64,000 nt of DNA from Chlorobiota bacterium (lineage in GTDB: Bacteria > Bacteroidota > Ignavibacteria > OLB7), in the NCBI GenBank assembly GCA_016710285.1, contig JADJXR010000001.1:1736001-1800000 (forward strand), read 5' to 3'. The notes beneath the pieces were generated by a model, which worked only from the letters and a program-made list of their open reading frames with translations, was not told where the DNA came from and did no database searches. Numbering within the stretch: the stretch's first letter is position 1; every line of letters starts with the position of its first letter. The position numbers and the translations under genes were made by a program. This document shows, one piece after another, positions 8,241 to 16,403 of the stretch.

Positions 8241-8813
8241 CTATTCATCAATGCCGAGAATGAGCACGGGGATGTCAATGTTGGAGACCCCACGATGTTC
8301 CAAATCCCAAACGAACTGTTCAAAGTACGAGACCCCTGATGACATCGCATCCGCAAAGGCTTTAACGGGAACAACCTCAACGCCGCAGCGGATGTGGCCA
8401 AGGTTGCGGAAGATTGTCATTTTGGCGCAGACATTGTACACCATAAAAGCATATTTGCCGAATTGAACTTCTACCCCTAAATCATCCTTCACAAAATCCA
8501 TCTCCCGGAAAGCCCCTTTGTGTAAGGCCTTTGGCGCATACTCACTCACGTAATATTCTTGTGGGTACGAGCATGGCACCCTAACAGGATGCCAACCTCC
8601 AATCGTAGCAAAAGCGGACTTGAACGCATTGTTAATTTCCACAGGAGAAAAAAGCATTTTCCCCAGCATCGTTTTTTCTCGACTTTTTTTTGTTCGATAC
8701 CGAGAAGCGTCTATTGAGCGGATGACTTGGCGAATTTCACCCATCAATTCAGGGTAAGATCCTTGCACTTCTTGTTGGCCGTTATTGAACGAGTAGATAC
8801 CGGCAATTCTCAT
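8241..8813 (-). CDS. Type II restriction endonuclease, BglII/BstYI-like
   Basis: 190 aa from the ATG at 8813, which overlaps the methylase stop as ATGA. BglII and BstYI are of similar length. The catalytic signature is visible at about residues 107-120: an Asp (EMDFV), nine residues on a Glu, then x-Gln (GVEVQFGKY). This is the D-x8-E-x-Q spacing of BglII (Asp84, Glu93, Gln95). The C-terminal half (AKMTIFRN, EVVPVK, RGVSNIDIPVLILGI) also fits the family. It would cut at an AGATCT- or RGATCY-like site unless the cognate methylase protects it. Cleavage specificity cannot be read from sequence. Base composition is AT-richer than neighbours, suggesting transfer. Confidence 0.75.
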   Translation of the reverse strand: MRIAGIYSFNNGQQEVQGSYPELMGEIRQVIRSIDASRYRTKKSREKTMLGKMLFSPVEINNAFKSAFATIGGWHPVRVPCSYPQEYYVSEYAPKALHKGAFREMDFVKDDLGVEVQFGKYAFMVYNVCAKMTIFRNLGHIRCGVEVVPVKAFADAMSSGVSYFEQFVWDLEHRGVSNIDIPVLILGIDE

Positions 8814-9787
8814 AATTCTAAAGCTCCGTTTTTCCACTCCGTTGGGATTTGGCTTACCTTCTCGCGCCCCGTAGGTTGAAATACTGGCTTGCCAAGAGGG
8901 CGATATCCTAACACTCCGGAATAAAGGTCTTGGATCCGTTGGTGAGCAATCTCCACATACTCCGTTTCTTTTTCGCAACCAACGGCACGCCGATTATGTT
9001 TTAATGCTGCAAGCAATGCGGATCCAACTCCCGAAAAAGGGTCAAGAACCAGATCGTGCTCATTGGTTAATGCTAAAACACAACGTTCCACTAATTCAAT
9101 TGGAAATTGGCAAGGATGGATTGTTTTTTCTGGGTGATTGGCTTTAACGTTTGGGATATTCCACAATGCTGTTTCCCAATCCTGAAGGACGATATGCCAA
9201 ATGTCGCTTGGATTTTTCCCAAGCGGATTACCGGAGGGCTGCCCCCGTTTCTCCCCCTTGAAATGCCGTTTCCCAGGGTACTTCGACGGAATGCGAATTG
9301 GATCCAAATTGAACGTGTAATTCTCGGTTTTAGTAAACCAGAGCATCGTCTCATATCGGCCTGATAATCGTTTTGAAGCATGAAGGCCATGCTCAAAATG
9401 CCAGATGATCCTGTTCCGCAATTTCAACCCATGTTTTTTAAATATTGGATAGTAATAAATATCCAGCGGGAACACCTCCGCATCTTCCACATAATTGCCT
9501 ACTTGCCAGCATAGCGATCCATTCGGAGAAAGTACCCGTACTAAATGCTCGATGATCGGCTCAAGTGCTGATAAATAATCTTCCAGATCCGTGGCCTTTT
9601 CATAGGCCTTGCCAATGTTGTACGGAGGGGAGGTGATAATCAGCTGTACCTCTTCATCAGGAATGGTGGGCAACGTGTTCATGGCATCACCGTGCATAAT
9701 GGCGACATCTGCGGAAGAAGCATAGTTTGGACTAATCTGTTCCATTGTGCTGAACAGAAGCGTTGGCTCGGCGATGGTATGCTGCAT
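8810..9787 (-). CDS. Site-specific DNA methyltransferase (beta class, probably N4-cytosine)
   Basis: 325 aa. Motif IV TSPPYNIG lies at about residue 53, ahead of the SAM-binding motif I DPFSGVGSALLAA near residue 253. This order defines the beta class, and the S-P-P-Y form is usual for N4-cytosine enzymes, as for the BamHI and BglII methylases. The stop overlaps the restriction enzyme start by 4 bp (ATGA), so the protecting enzyme is made first. The pair forms a complete, compact type II RM system of about 1.55 kb. The gene stands out as AT-richer than its flanks. Start at the ATG at 9787; a second ATG (MEQISPNY) lies 14 codons in. Confidence 0.9.
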   Translation of the reverse strand: MQHTIAEPTLLFSTMEQISPNYASSADVAIMHGDAMNTLPTIPDEEVQLIITSPPYNIGKAYEKATDLEDYLSALEPIIEHLVRVLSPNGSLCWQVGNYVEDAEVFPLDIYYYPIFKKHGLKLRNRIIWHFEHGLHASKRLSGRYETMLWFTKTENYTFNLDPIRIPSKYPGKRHFKGEKRGQPSGNPLGKNPSDIWHIVLQDWETALWNIPNVKANHPEKTIHPCQFPIELVERCVLALTNEHDLVLDPFSGVGSALLAALKHNRRAVGCEKETEYVEIAHQRIQDLYSGVLGYRPLGKPVFQPTGREKVSQIPTEWKNGALEL

Positions 9788-9933
9788 AGAGATAGTCGGT
9801 TGTGCTTATCGGCAATGGGCAATCACTGATCGTTATCCCAAAATAGCCCCCCCACCAGATTGCTGCAACGGGGCAGAACGCTAATTTCCGTGCCAAGAAC
9901 CCTGTTGCTTGAACTTCGCTTCTCTCCATTCCC

Positions 9934-12378
9934 ATGCGCCCAAGTACCGTTGACTTCCTGAACCATGGCTTGCTCCCGTTTATCGGACGGGAGCGGGAAC
10001 GCCAGCGCATTCTTGAATTTTGGAATGGGGATGAAGATCCGTTTGGGCTGCGTGCGCTGCTGCTGATTGGGGAGGCCGGAAGCGGCAAAAGCCGGATGGT
10101 GGAGGAACTGATCCCACACATCGAGCAGCAAGCGGGGCTGGTGCTTCACCTTCGGCTTCGGGCCGACGGGTCGGCATCCATCGCCCCGTTGCTGGCCCTT
10201 TCGATGAACGGTTCCGCGGCGGCCCTGCGGTTGCTGGGGGGACCAATTGGCCAAACCCTCCCCGCTGTGATTGGAGCGTTGCGGAAACTGTGCGCCCTGC
10301 GGCGAACCCTGCTGGTGGTGGAAGACCTGCACCTGCTGAACGGCGCAACCCTCCGCGAGTTCGGAATGTTGGTGGATGCCGTTGCCGATGAACCGCTATC
10401 GCTGCTTGCGGCCTCGCGCCCGGCGGAGCTTACCGCGCGCGGCGCGATGGAAGCCTATCTGGTTGGCGAGCTTCGCCTGCAGGATCTTCGCCACGACGAC
10501 ATCAAGCAGTTGTGGGGCGAACTGTTCGGCAACGCCCCTTCCGATGACCTTGTTGCAACCCTTGCCAACGCCACGCTGGGGAATCCGTTGGCCTTCCGCT
10601 CGGCTCTGCAGGGGGCGTTGAACGCCGGGGCTATTGGGCCGGGTGCCAATGGGTGGCAAGCAACAATCCCCCTTGATGCCCTTGCATCGCTGGCCGAACG
10701 AAGCGCGCATCAGCTGTCGGAAGGAATGGCGGCGCATTTGAGCGATACTGAACGCGCCGTTGCGCAGGCCCTATCCACCCTGGGTGAGGTGTTCAGCCCG
10801 GAAGCTGCCGAGCAGCTGCTGCCTGGCACGGGGAAGGTAATCACCGCACTCCTGTTCAAAGGGATTTTGGTTCGCTCTGGAACCGCTGTTCATCCATTGC
10901 GCGGCGATGCGGCAGCAAGCCTTCCGCTGGCCTTCACCCACACGCTGCTTCACCGGACGTTGTTCGATTCCGCCACGGTGGACCCTTCGGGATTGGCGCG
11001 GGTTGTTGCCGCGCAACCCCCCATCTACTCCGTCCTTCCGTACCGCCTTCTTGCCGAGTCTCCTTCGGTGGAGATGGACTCCGTTGCCCAGGCGCAAGCC
11101 TTGATTTACGAGCTTCTGGTGACGGCCACAAGAATTGATAACACCAGCGATTGGGAGCTTGCCCCAATCCCGCTACGGGCCGCGCAGCAGATTGCCGACA
11201 ACGCCCCGATGCTTCGCGAGCCAGAGGTCCAGCGTTGGGCTGCCTTGAGCGTCCTTTCCGCTAAACTTGGCATCAATGGCCGGAGCGATAACACGATAGA
11301 GTTCCGCCAGCAGGCGGAGCAGCTTGTGGCAATGGCCGCCGAACCAATCGCCGACCATTTGCGCCGGTTCCGAATCTCCGGCTACCTCCATCTGTTCAAA
11401 TCTTCGGCGCGGTTTCGCAGGGATGAGTGCCCAGAAATTATCAACGCGGTGGAAGCAATGGTGGAGCAGCATCCCGAGCTTCGCGGCAGCCGTGAGTATG
11501 CCGGGTTTCTGCGAATCGTGGCTTCCATGGCGTACATCCATGGCCTGCATATCCAGGACCTGCGGTATGTTGAGCAATCAATCGGGCGGGTGATGGCCGA
11601 GCAAGGGAACGCCACCGCAGCCCACACCGCTTGGCTGCAGAATGTTGGCCACCACCTTTTGTTGGCGTTCAGCACGCCGGATGAGTTGGCGGCGCGGCGC
11701 ACGCTGCTGCTGCAATTGGAGGAAGCCGGGATTGATAATCCCCGCGCATCTCTGCGCACCATTGCGTTCCATGCCGAAACCGGCGCGGCTCAGCGTGCCA
11801 TTGCCGAAGTTGACCGCCAGCTCCCCATTCTTCGCGACCTGGGGTTGCTCCGCACCATCTACTCGGCGCAGCATTACCGCTGCCAGTGCTTGATGCTGGT
11901 GGGCCAGCCACTGGAGCAGGTGCTGCGGTACGCGGATGAAGTCTTTGCGGCGATTCCCCCTGCGTCGCGACCCCAGCACCAGCAACACATGGGGGAACAT
12001 CTCACGGCCTGCGCGCTGATCTGCGGCCAAGCGGAAACGGCTGTGCGGTTGTTGGATAAATTCCAGCTTCAGCCGAACCAGATAGCGCGGATGCAGCAAC
12101 TTCTTTTGGCGTGCTGGTCCAGCAATCCAGCCGAAGCAATCCGTGGGCTTCAGGGGGTTGAACTCTCCATCCCGGACAATGGACCCGATGATCCCGATGC
12201 CAACTTTGCTCCGTTGGTTCCGGCGTTGGTGGCGGTGCGGCACCCCGATTGCGCCGGAGGGGGCGCAGCAGCTGCTCAATCTCCTCTCCTCCCCTATTCT
12301 TCGGCGATACACCATCCTTGCTATTCACGCCGCTTGCTCGCTGGGGGAATTATTGATAGAGATGGAGTTGATGGATGA
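9934..12378 (+). CDS. STAND-type AAA ATPase regulator, N-terminal part (frameshifted gene)
   Basis: Begins MRPSTVDFLN; 814 aa to the stop, but family-like sequence ends near base 12240. Walker A IGEAGSGKSR is at about residues 48-57 and Walker B LLVVEDLHLL at about 127-136. A winged-helix and helical-repeat region follows, the layout of MalT-like STAND signal ATPases, which couple ligand sensing to DNA binding. The last about 45 residues (after AVRHP) are out-of-frame translation. The true continuation is in the +1 frame at 12242-13162, which carries the DNA-binding domain. Divergent from the RM operon. No partner gene downstream suggests the ligand. Confidence 0.75.
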   Translation: MRPSTVDFLNHGLLPFIGRERERQRILEFWNGDEDPFGLRALLLIGEAGSGKSRMVEELIPHIEQQAGLVLHLRLRADGSASIAPLLALSMNGSAAALRLLGGPIGQTLPAVIGALRKLCALRRTLLVVEDLHLLNGATLREFGMLVDAVADEPLSLLAASRPAELTARGAMEAYLVGELRLQDLRHDDIKQLWGELFGNAPSDDLVATLANATLGNPLAFRSALQGALNAGAIGPGANGWQATIPLDALASLAERSAHQLSEGMAAHLSDTERAVAQALSTLGEVFSPEAAEQLLPGTGKVITALLFKGILVRSGTAVHPLRGDAAASLPLAFTHTLLHRTLFDSATVDPSGLARVVAAQPPIYSVLPYRLLAESPSVEMDSVAQAQALIYELLVTATRIDNTSDWELAPIPLRAAQQIADNAPMLREPEVQRWAALSVLSAKLGINGRSDNTIEFRQQAEQLVAMAAEPIADHLRRFRISGYLHLFKSSARFRRDECPEIINAVEAMVEQHPELRGSREYAGFLRIVASMAYIHGLHIQDLRYVEQSIGRVMAEQGNATAAHTAWLQNVGHHLLLAFSTPDELAARRTLLLQLEEAGIDNPRASLRTIAFHAETGAAQRAIAEVDRQLPILRDLGLLRTIYSAQHYRCQCLMLVGQPLEQVLRYADEVFAAIPPASRPQHQQHMGEHLTACALICGQAETAVRLLDKFQLQPNQIARMQQLLLACWSSNPAEAIRGLQGVELSIPDNGPDDPDANFAPLVPALVAVRHPDCAGGGAAAAQSPLLPYSSAIHHPCYSRRLLAGGIIDRDGVDG

Positions 12379-13162
12379 CACCGCCCCGCTGATTGAAGCA
12401 ATGGAAACGGGGATTGCAAACGCGCTTCGGTGGGGGAAGGAAAACGGCCTTCCGCCGGTGGTGGCTGGCATCGAACAACGGTACGTGCGGCTTCGCCAAC
12501 CTGGAATGGCCGGGGAGCAATCGGAACCGAAAACGCCCGCCACGATTGCCGAAGCTTCGGCCAGGATGGAGGTTCCCAAACTGCGGATTGGGATGTTTGG
12601 GCCCATCACGGTTCAGCATCCAAACGGGGCGGCGCAGCGGTTGCGCGGCACGCGGAACCAGATCATCCTTTCCCTGTTGGTGGCCGATCAGATGCTGAAA
12701 AATCCGTTGTCGCGGAATCGCTTCATCGAGATTGCTTCGGGGGCATCGGTTGCCGAATCGCCCGACAAAGCACGGCGCGGGATGAACATGGGGATACTCC
12801 GCTTGCGCGAAGCCATTGGCCAGCAAGCAATCGCTACCGATGGCGAAACCCCGCAGCTGAATCTTTCCGCGGTGGCGGTGGACCTTCTGGAATCGCAGCA
12901 AGCCTTGCAGCGGGTTGCCCAGCTAACCCGGCGCGGCGCGCTGACCGAAGCACGCCAATCGCTAACTCCGTTGCTGCAAGCCGCTGCCCAGGGCGCGCCG
13001 TTCGCTGGCATGGATGATGAGCTGTTCCAGAACCTGCGCAGCCAGTGGGAGCAAGAGTTTCGCCACGCCACCCAGCAACTGCTGGAACGCCTTCGCACCG
13101 CCGGCGACCACCAATCCGCCACCCTGATAGAATCTCAATTGCCGGAAGGCTGGCCCGCATAG
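12242..13162 (+). pseudogene. C-terminal part of the STAND regulator, with SARP-like winged-helix/BTAD region (frame +1)
   Basis: Continues the gene at 9934 after a one-base shift in the CACCCC stretch at 12241-12246. The frame reads TPIAPEGAQQLLNLL and then helical repeats. From about base 12580 it encodes a compact domain (RIGMFGPITVQHPNGAAQRL, later KARRGMNMGILRLREAIG) like the OmpR/SARP-type winged helix of transcriptional activators, followed by a BTAD-like helical tail. Intact, the protein would be about 1,076 aa: ATPase first, DNA-binding last. The shift may be a real mutation, a sequencing error, or less likely programmed. A product could restart at the ATG near 12362. Confidence 0.65.
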
Positions 13163-13315
13163 CAGGCGCGTTTCTGGTTATCTTTTTGGGAAACGAACAG
13201 GAGCAGAGTGAGGATGGAGTGAGGGGGCCCTGCGACCGCTGTTGGCCGCTTCTGTTCGGGCCGTATCCAACACCATTCCGTGTGTGTGTTCACAATCGCA
13301 TATCCGCAGAGAGCA

Positions 13316-15583
13316 ATGTCTGGTCATCAATCCCCACCAATCCCTGAAGTCACGCTATCGCAACGGCTGCTGCGCCCAACCAGCGTTGCTGCGGTGGTTG
13401 CGGCCATCACCTTCACGCTGTACCTGCTCACGCTGAACCCTTCGTTTGGGTTTGTGGACAAGGGGGAAATGGCGGCCGTTGCCAGCACGTTAGGGATTAC
13501 CCACCCAACGGGCTATCCAACGCTGATGGTGCTTGGGTACCTGTTCACCCAGTTGATTCCCGTGCGCGAGGCGTTGGCGTTGAACATCCTTTCGGCACTG
13601 CTTACCGCCGCCGGCAGCGGCGTGATGACGCTGCTGTTTCACTATCTGGCAACCAATGCCAGCATGGCCGCAAACCACCACGCTGCCGGAATCACCGCGC
13701 CCCCCACGGAACAACGCCGCAGCAAACGAAGCGAGAAGCGGGAGAAATCCGCAAAACGGAGCAGTGGTGTTGATGCCAACTTGGCCGCCACCACAACAGC
13801 AGCCGAAGCCGCCACGCCGGGGGACCCTTTTGTGGGATTGCTGGCCGGATGCGCCGCGCTGCTAACGGGGCTTACCGCCACATGGTGGAATCAGGGGAAT
13901 GGGTTCGAGGTCTATTCGCTGCACGCGCTGATGCTGCCAACCATTGTGCTGTTTTTCTTCCGATACCTGGATCATGAGGAATCGCAGGCCGCCGCCGATG
14001 CGCCCATTGCCTTCAGCCGCCGTAGCTGGGCGTTCTCCGTTGCCGTTGGCCTTAGCTTCACCAACCACCTGACCACGGTGTTGCTTGCCCCCGCGTTGCT
14101 GGCGTTGTTCTTTGCTCGGTTTGGATTTTCGGTGGCCACGTTCCACCGGTTGGTGCTGTTGGTTCCGGGGTTTCTCATCGGGCTTCTGCCATATCTCTGG
14201 CTTCCATTGCGTGCCTCGATGGAGCCAATGTTCAACTGGGGCAATCCGGTAACGGCCCAGATGTTTTTCCGGCATGTCACCGGCCACCAATACCAGATTT
14301 GGATGTTCAGCAAGGACCCCGTTATCTGGCATCAACAATCCATGGTGTACTTGGGGAATCTTCCGGCAGAGCTTGGATACGTGGGGCTGCTGGTTGCCGC
14401 GCTTGGAGCCTACTGGTGGGGAAAACGGGATGCCCGTTGGGTTGGGCTGGCGTTGGCGATTGCTGGCCTTTGCACTCTGGTGGCCACGGCCACCATGCTG
14501 CCAACAATCGCTGGCCCGCCCGCGCAAGTAAACAATCCAATGGCATGGTCCGTGGCATACATCATCCTTGCCACGATTGGCGGGTGGTATCTTGCACGCC
14601 GTGGCGCGCCGGTGGTGGCGTTGGCGGTGTTGCTGTTCGGGGTTTGCCTGATTTGGTCCAGCGGTTATGAGATTATGGAGATTGGCCCCTACTACATGGC
14701 GGCAACGTTCGGGGTTGGGATTCTGCTGCTTGGGGGAGTATTGGCGTTGCGGGAGGTATTGGGGAATCGGGTGCTGCTTCCGTTGGGGGGGCTGTTGGTG
14801 GCAATCACCATCGCCACGAACTTCCACCAAAGCGATGAACGGGGGAACACCATTGTGGAGGATATGACGTTCAACATGCTGAACACGCTCCCGAAAAATG
14901 CGCTGATCCTTTCGCAGCAGTGGGATTTTTGGGTGGCCGGCAGCTTCTACCTGCAAAGCGTGGAAAACGTCCGCCCCGATGTGTTGGTGATTGACCCTGA
15001 GCTTCTGCGGCGGTCCTGGTATATCAAGCAGCTTCAGCATAACCATCCAGAGTTTATGAAGATGGTTCAGCCAGAGGTTGACAGGTTCATAAAACCACTC
15101 CGGCAGTTCGAGGCTGACGAAAAATACAACCCGGCAGAAATTGAAGCCGCTTACGCCGGATTGCTGAGCGCGATGATCGAGAAAAGCATCCCTCACCGCC
15201 CGGTGCTGGTTACGGGTGAGGTTCGCACCGACATCAGCGCGCGGTGGCGGCACGTCCCCTACTACCTTGCGCTCCGTTTGATGCCCGACACCACGTATCT
15301 GCCGCAGGAATTCCCGAACTACCGGTTCAAGCATTGGGAGGGGCGGATTGACAGCTACACCGCCAAAGCCTACGAGCTGTACGCCCGAAGCGCGCTGGCA
15401 AGGTTCATCTACGAACGCGCCCGGGGGCACGCCGACCTTGCCCGCCGCTATGCCGACCTTGCCGTCAGCTTCAACCCAAACTGGGACCCGGAAAACATCC
15501 CCGACCAACCGATGAACGGGGAGGATCAGATTCAAGGAATGAATGGATTCTTCTTGGAGTTGCAACGCACGGTAGGCCGATAA
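13316..15583 (+). CDS. DUF2723 family polytopic membrane protein (TMEM260-like, GT-C glycosyltransferase fold)
   Basis: 755 aa from the ATG at 13316; the GTG at 13280 adds an unlikely leader. The first membrane helix (about residues 20-40) is followed by the family signature NPSFGFVDKGEMAAVASTLG and HPTGYP, then about ten further hydrophobic helices and a C-terminal soluble domain of about 230 residues. DUF2723 proteins are related to eukaryotic TMEM260, an O-mannosyltransferase, so glycosylation of exported proteins is plausible. A Lys/Arg-rich Ala-Glu insertion (about 120-170) lies between early helices. A diverged paralogue is at 51448. No neighbouring sugar genes, so the substrate is unknown. 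Confidence 0.8.
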   Translation: MSGHQSPPIPEVTLSQRLLRPTSVAAVVAAITFTLYLLTLNPSFGFVDKGEMAAVASTLGITHPTGYPTLMVLGYLFTQLIPVREALALNILSALLTAAGSGVMTLLFHYLATNASMAANHHAAGITAPPTEQRRSKRSEKREKSAKRSSGVDANLAATTTAAEAATPGDPFVGLLAGCAALLTGLTATWWNQGNGFEVYSLHALMLPTIVLFFFRYLDHEESQAAADAPIAFSRRSWAFSVAVGLSFTNHLTTVLLAPALLALFFARFGFSVATFHRLVLLVPGFLIGLLPYLWLPLRASMEPMFNWGNPVTAQMFFRHVTGHQYQIWMFSKDPVIWHQQSMVYLGNLPAELGYVGLLVAALGAYWWGKRDARWVGLALAIAGLCTLVATATMLPTIAGPPAQVNNPMAWSVAYIILATIGGWYLARRGAPVVALAVLLFGVCLIWSSGYEIMEIGPYYMAATFGVGILLLGGVLALREVLGNRVLLPLGGLLVAITIATNFHQSDERGNTIVEDMTFNMLNTLPKNALILSQQWDFWVAGSFYLQSVENVRPDVLVIDPELLRRSWYIKQLQHNHPEFMKMVQPEVDRFIKPLRQFEADEKYNPAEIEAAYAGLLSAMIEKSIPHRPVLVTGEVRTDISARWRHVPYYLALRLMPDTTYLPQEFPNYRFKHWEGRIDSYTAKAYELYARSALARFIYERARGHADLARRYADLAVSFNPNWDPENIPDQPMNGEDQIQGMNGFFLELQRTVGR

Positions 15584-15611
15584 CCGGAAGCGGGGCAAGC
15601 GGACAGACACC

Positions 15612-16202
15612 CTACCGATCAACCAGCGGAAGGAATGGCTGCAATCCAGCAGCGATCCCTTCTTCCTGATCGGTGCGAAGGTCCTCGGCAAGGGCCATAT
15701 ACATCTCATGGTCCTCCCACTGGCCATTAATCAGGAGCATTTTTGGCGAGTAGCCGATATGCCGGAATCCACATTTCTGCAGGACCCGCCGCGAGGCTTC
15801 GTTGCGTGGCATGATGTTCGCTTCAATCCGGTGCAGCCGTAAGTAGCCGAAGCCAAAGCCCATCACGTTTTTCAGCATGGTGGTCATCACCCCGGCGTTG
15901 CGGTGTTTGGCATCCATGGAGTAGCCAAGCCTTCCGTTTTGGAATGCCCCGCGTTCAATCGCCACAAGGTTGATGCGGCCAATCAGCAGCGGAGTGGGGT
16001 GGTCGGTGAAGATGCCGAACCGGAATTCCTCCTCGCGTTCGCGCCGTTCCACGGTTTGCTGCAACATCTGGCGGTGGAACTCGGCGGTGAAATAATCGGG
16101 GGGTGGAACCGGGGACCACGGACGGTGGAAATGCCGATTACGCCGTTGGTAATCGGCAACAAGCTCGGCATCGGGGACCTCAAGAAATCGTAGCGTGTAC
16201 AT
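15612..16202 (-). CDS. GNAT-family N-acetyltransferase, RimJ/RimL-like
   Basis: 196 aa. GNAT features of the RimJ/RimL group: start MYTLRFLEV..DAELVADY, the strand-helix core GRLGYSMDAKHRNAGVMT acting as the acetyl-CoA phosphate loop at about residues 91-108, and the C-terminal NEASRRVLQKCGFRHIGY motif at about 134-151. Such enzymes acetylate N-terminal or other amino groups of ribosomal and other proteins. The substrate here is not known. Convergent with the DUF2723 gene (28 bp gap). Confidence 0.85.
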   Translation of the reverse strand: MYTLRFLEVPDAELVADYQRRNRHFHRPWSPVPPPDYFTAEFHRQMLQQTVERREREEEFRFGIFTDHPTPLLIGRINLVAIERGAFQNGRLGYSMDAKHRNAGVMTTMLKNVMGFGFGYLRLHRIEANIMPRNEASRRVLQKCGFRHIGYSPKMLLINGQWEDHEMYMALAEDLRTDQEEGIAAGLQPFLPLVDR

Positions 16203-16403
16203 TTGGTTCTAAATTCAGAAACCCCGAATCAATGGCCAAGCGTTGCAGTGGAAGACCATACGTTGCAGGGAGCAATCCAGCAGCAGGAGTATGGGATTTT
16301 GTGCGCCCTGGGGCCAGGTTTTATCGCCGAGCTATCACTGCTGCGGTGGGGTAGATTGAGTTGAGCCTCGTTTGTTGCAACCCGCGATTGAAGGGGAATT
16401 CTG

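Noticed and set aside
12143..12241. Start of the second STAND frame at GTG 12143
   Set aside because: Up to 12241 the family-like sequence is in the other frame; only the part after the shift is real.
13862..15727. Minus-strand frame of 621 aa opposite the DUF2723 gene
   Set aside because: Gln/His/Pro-rich shadow of a hydrophobic membrane protein.
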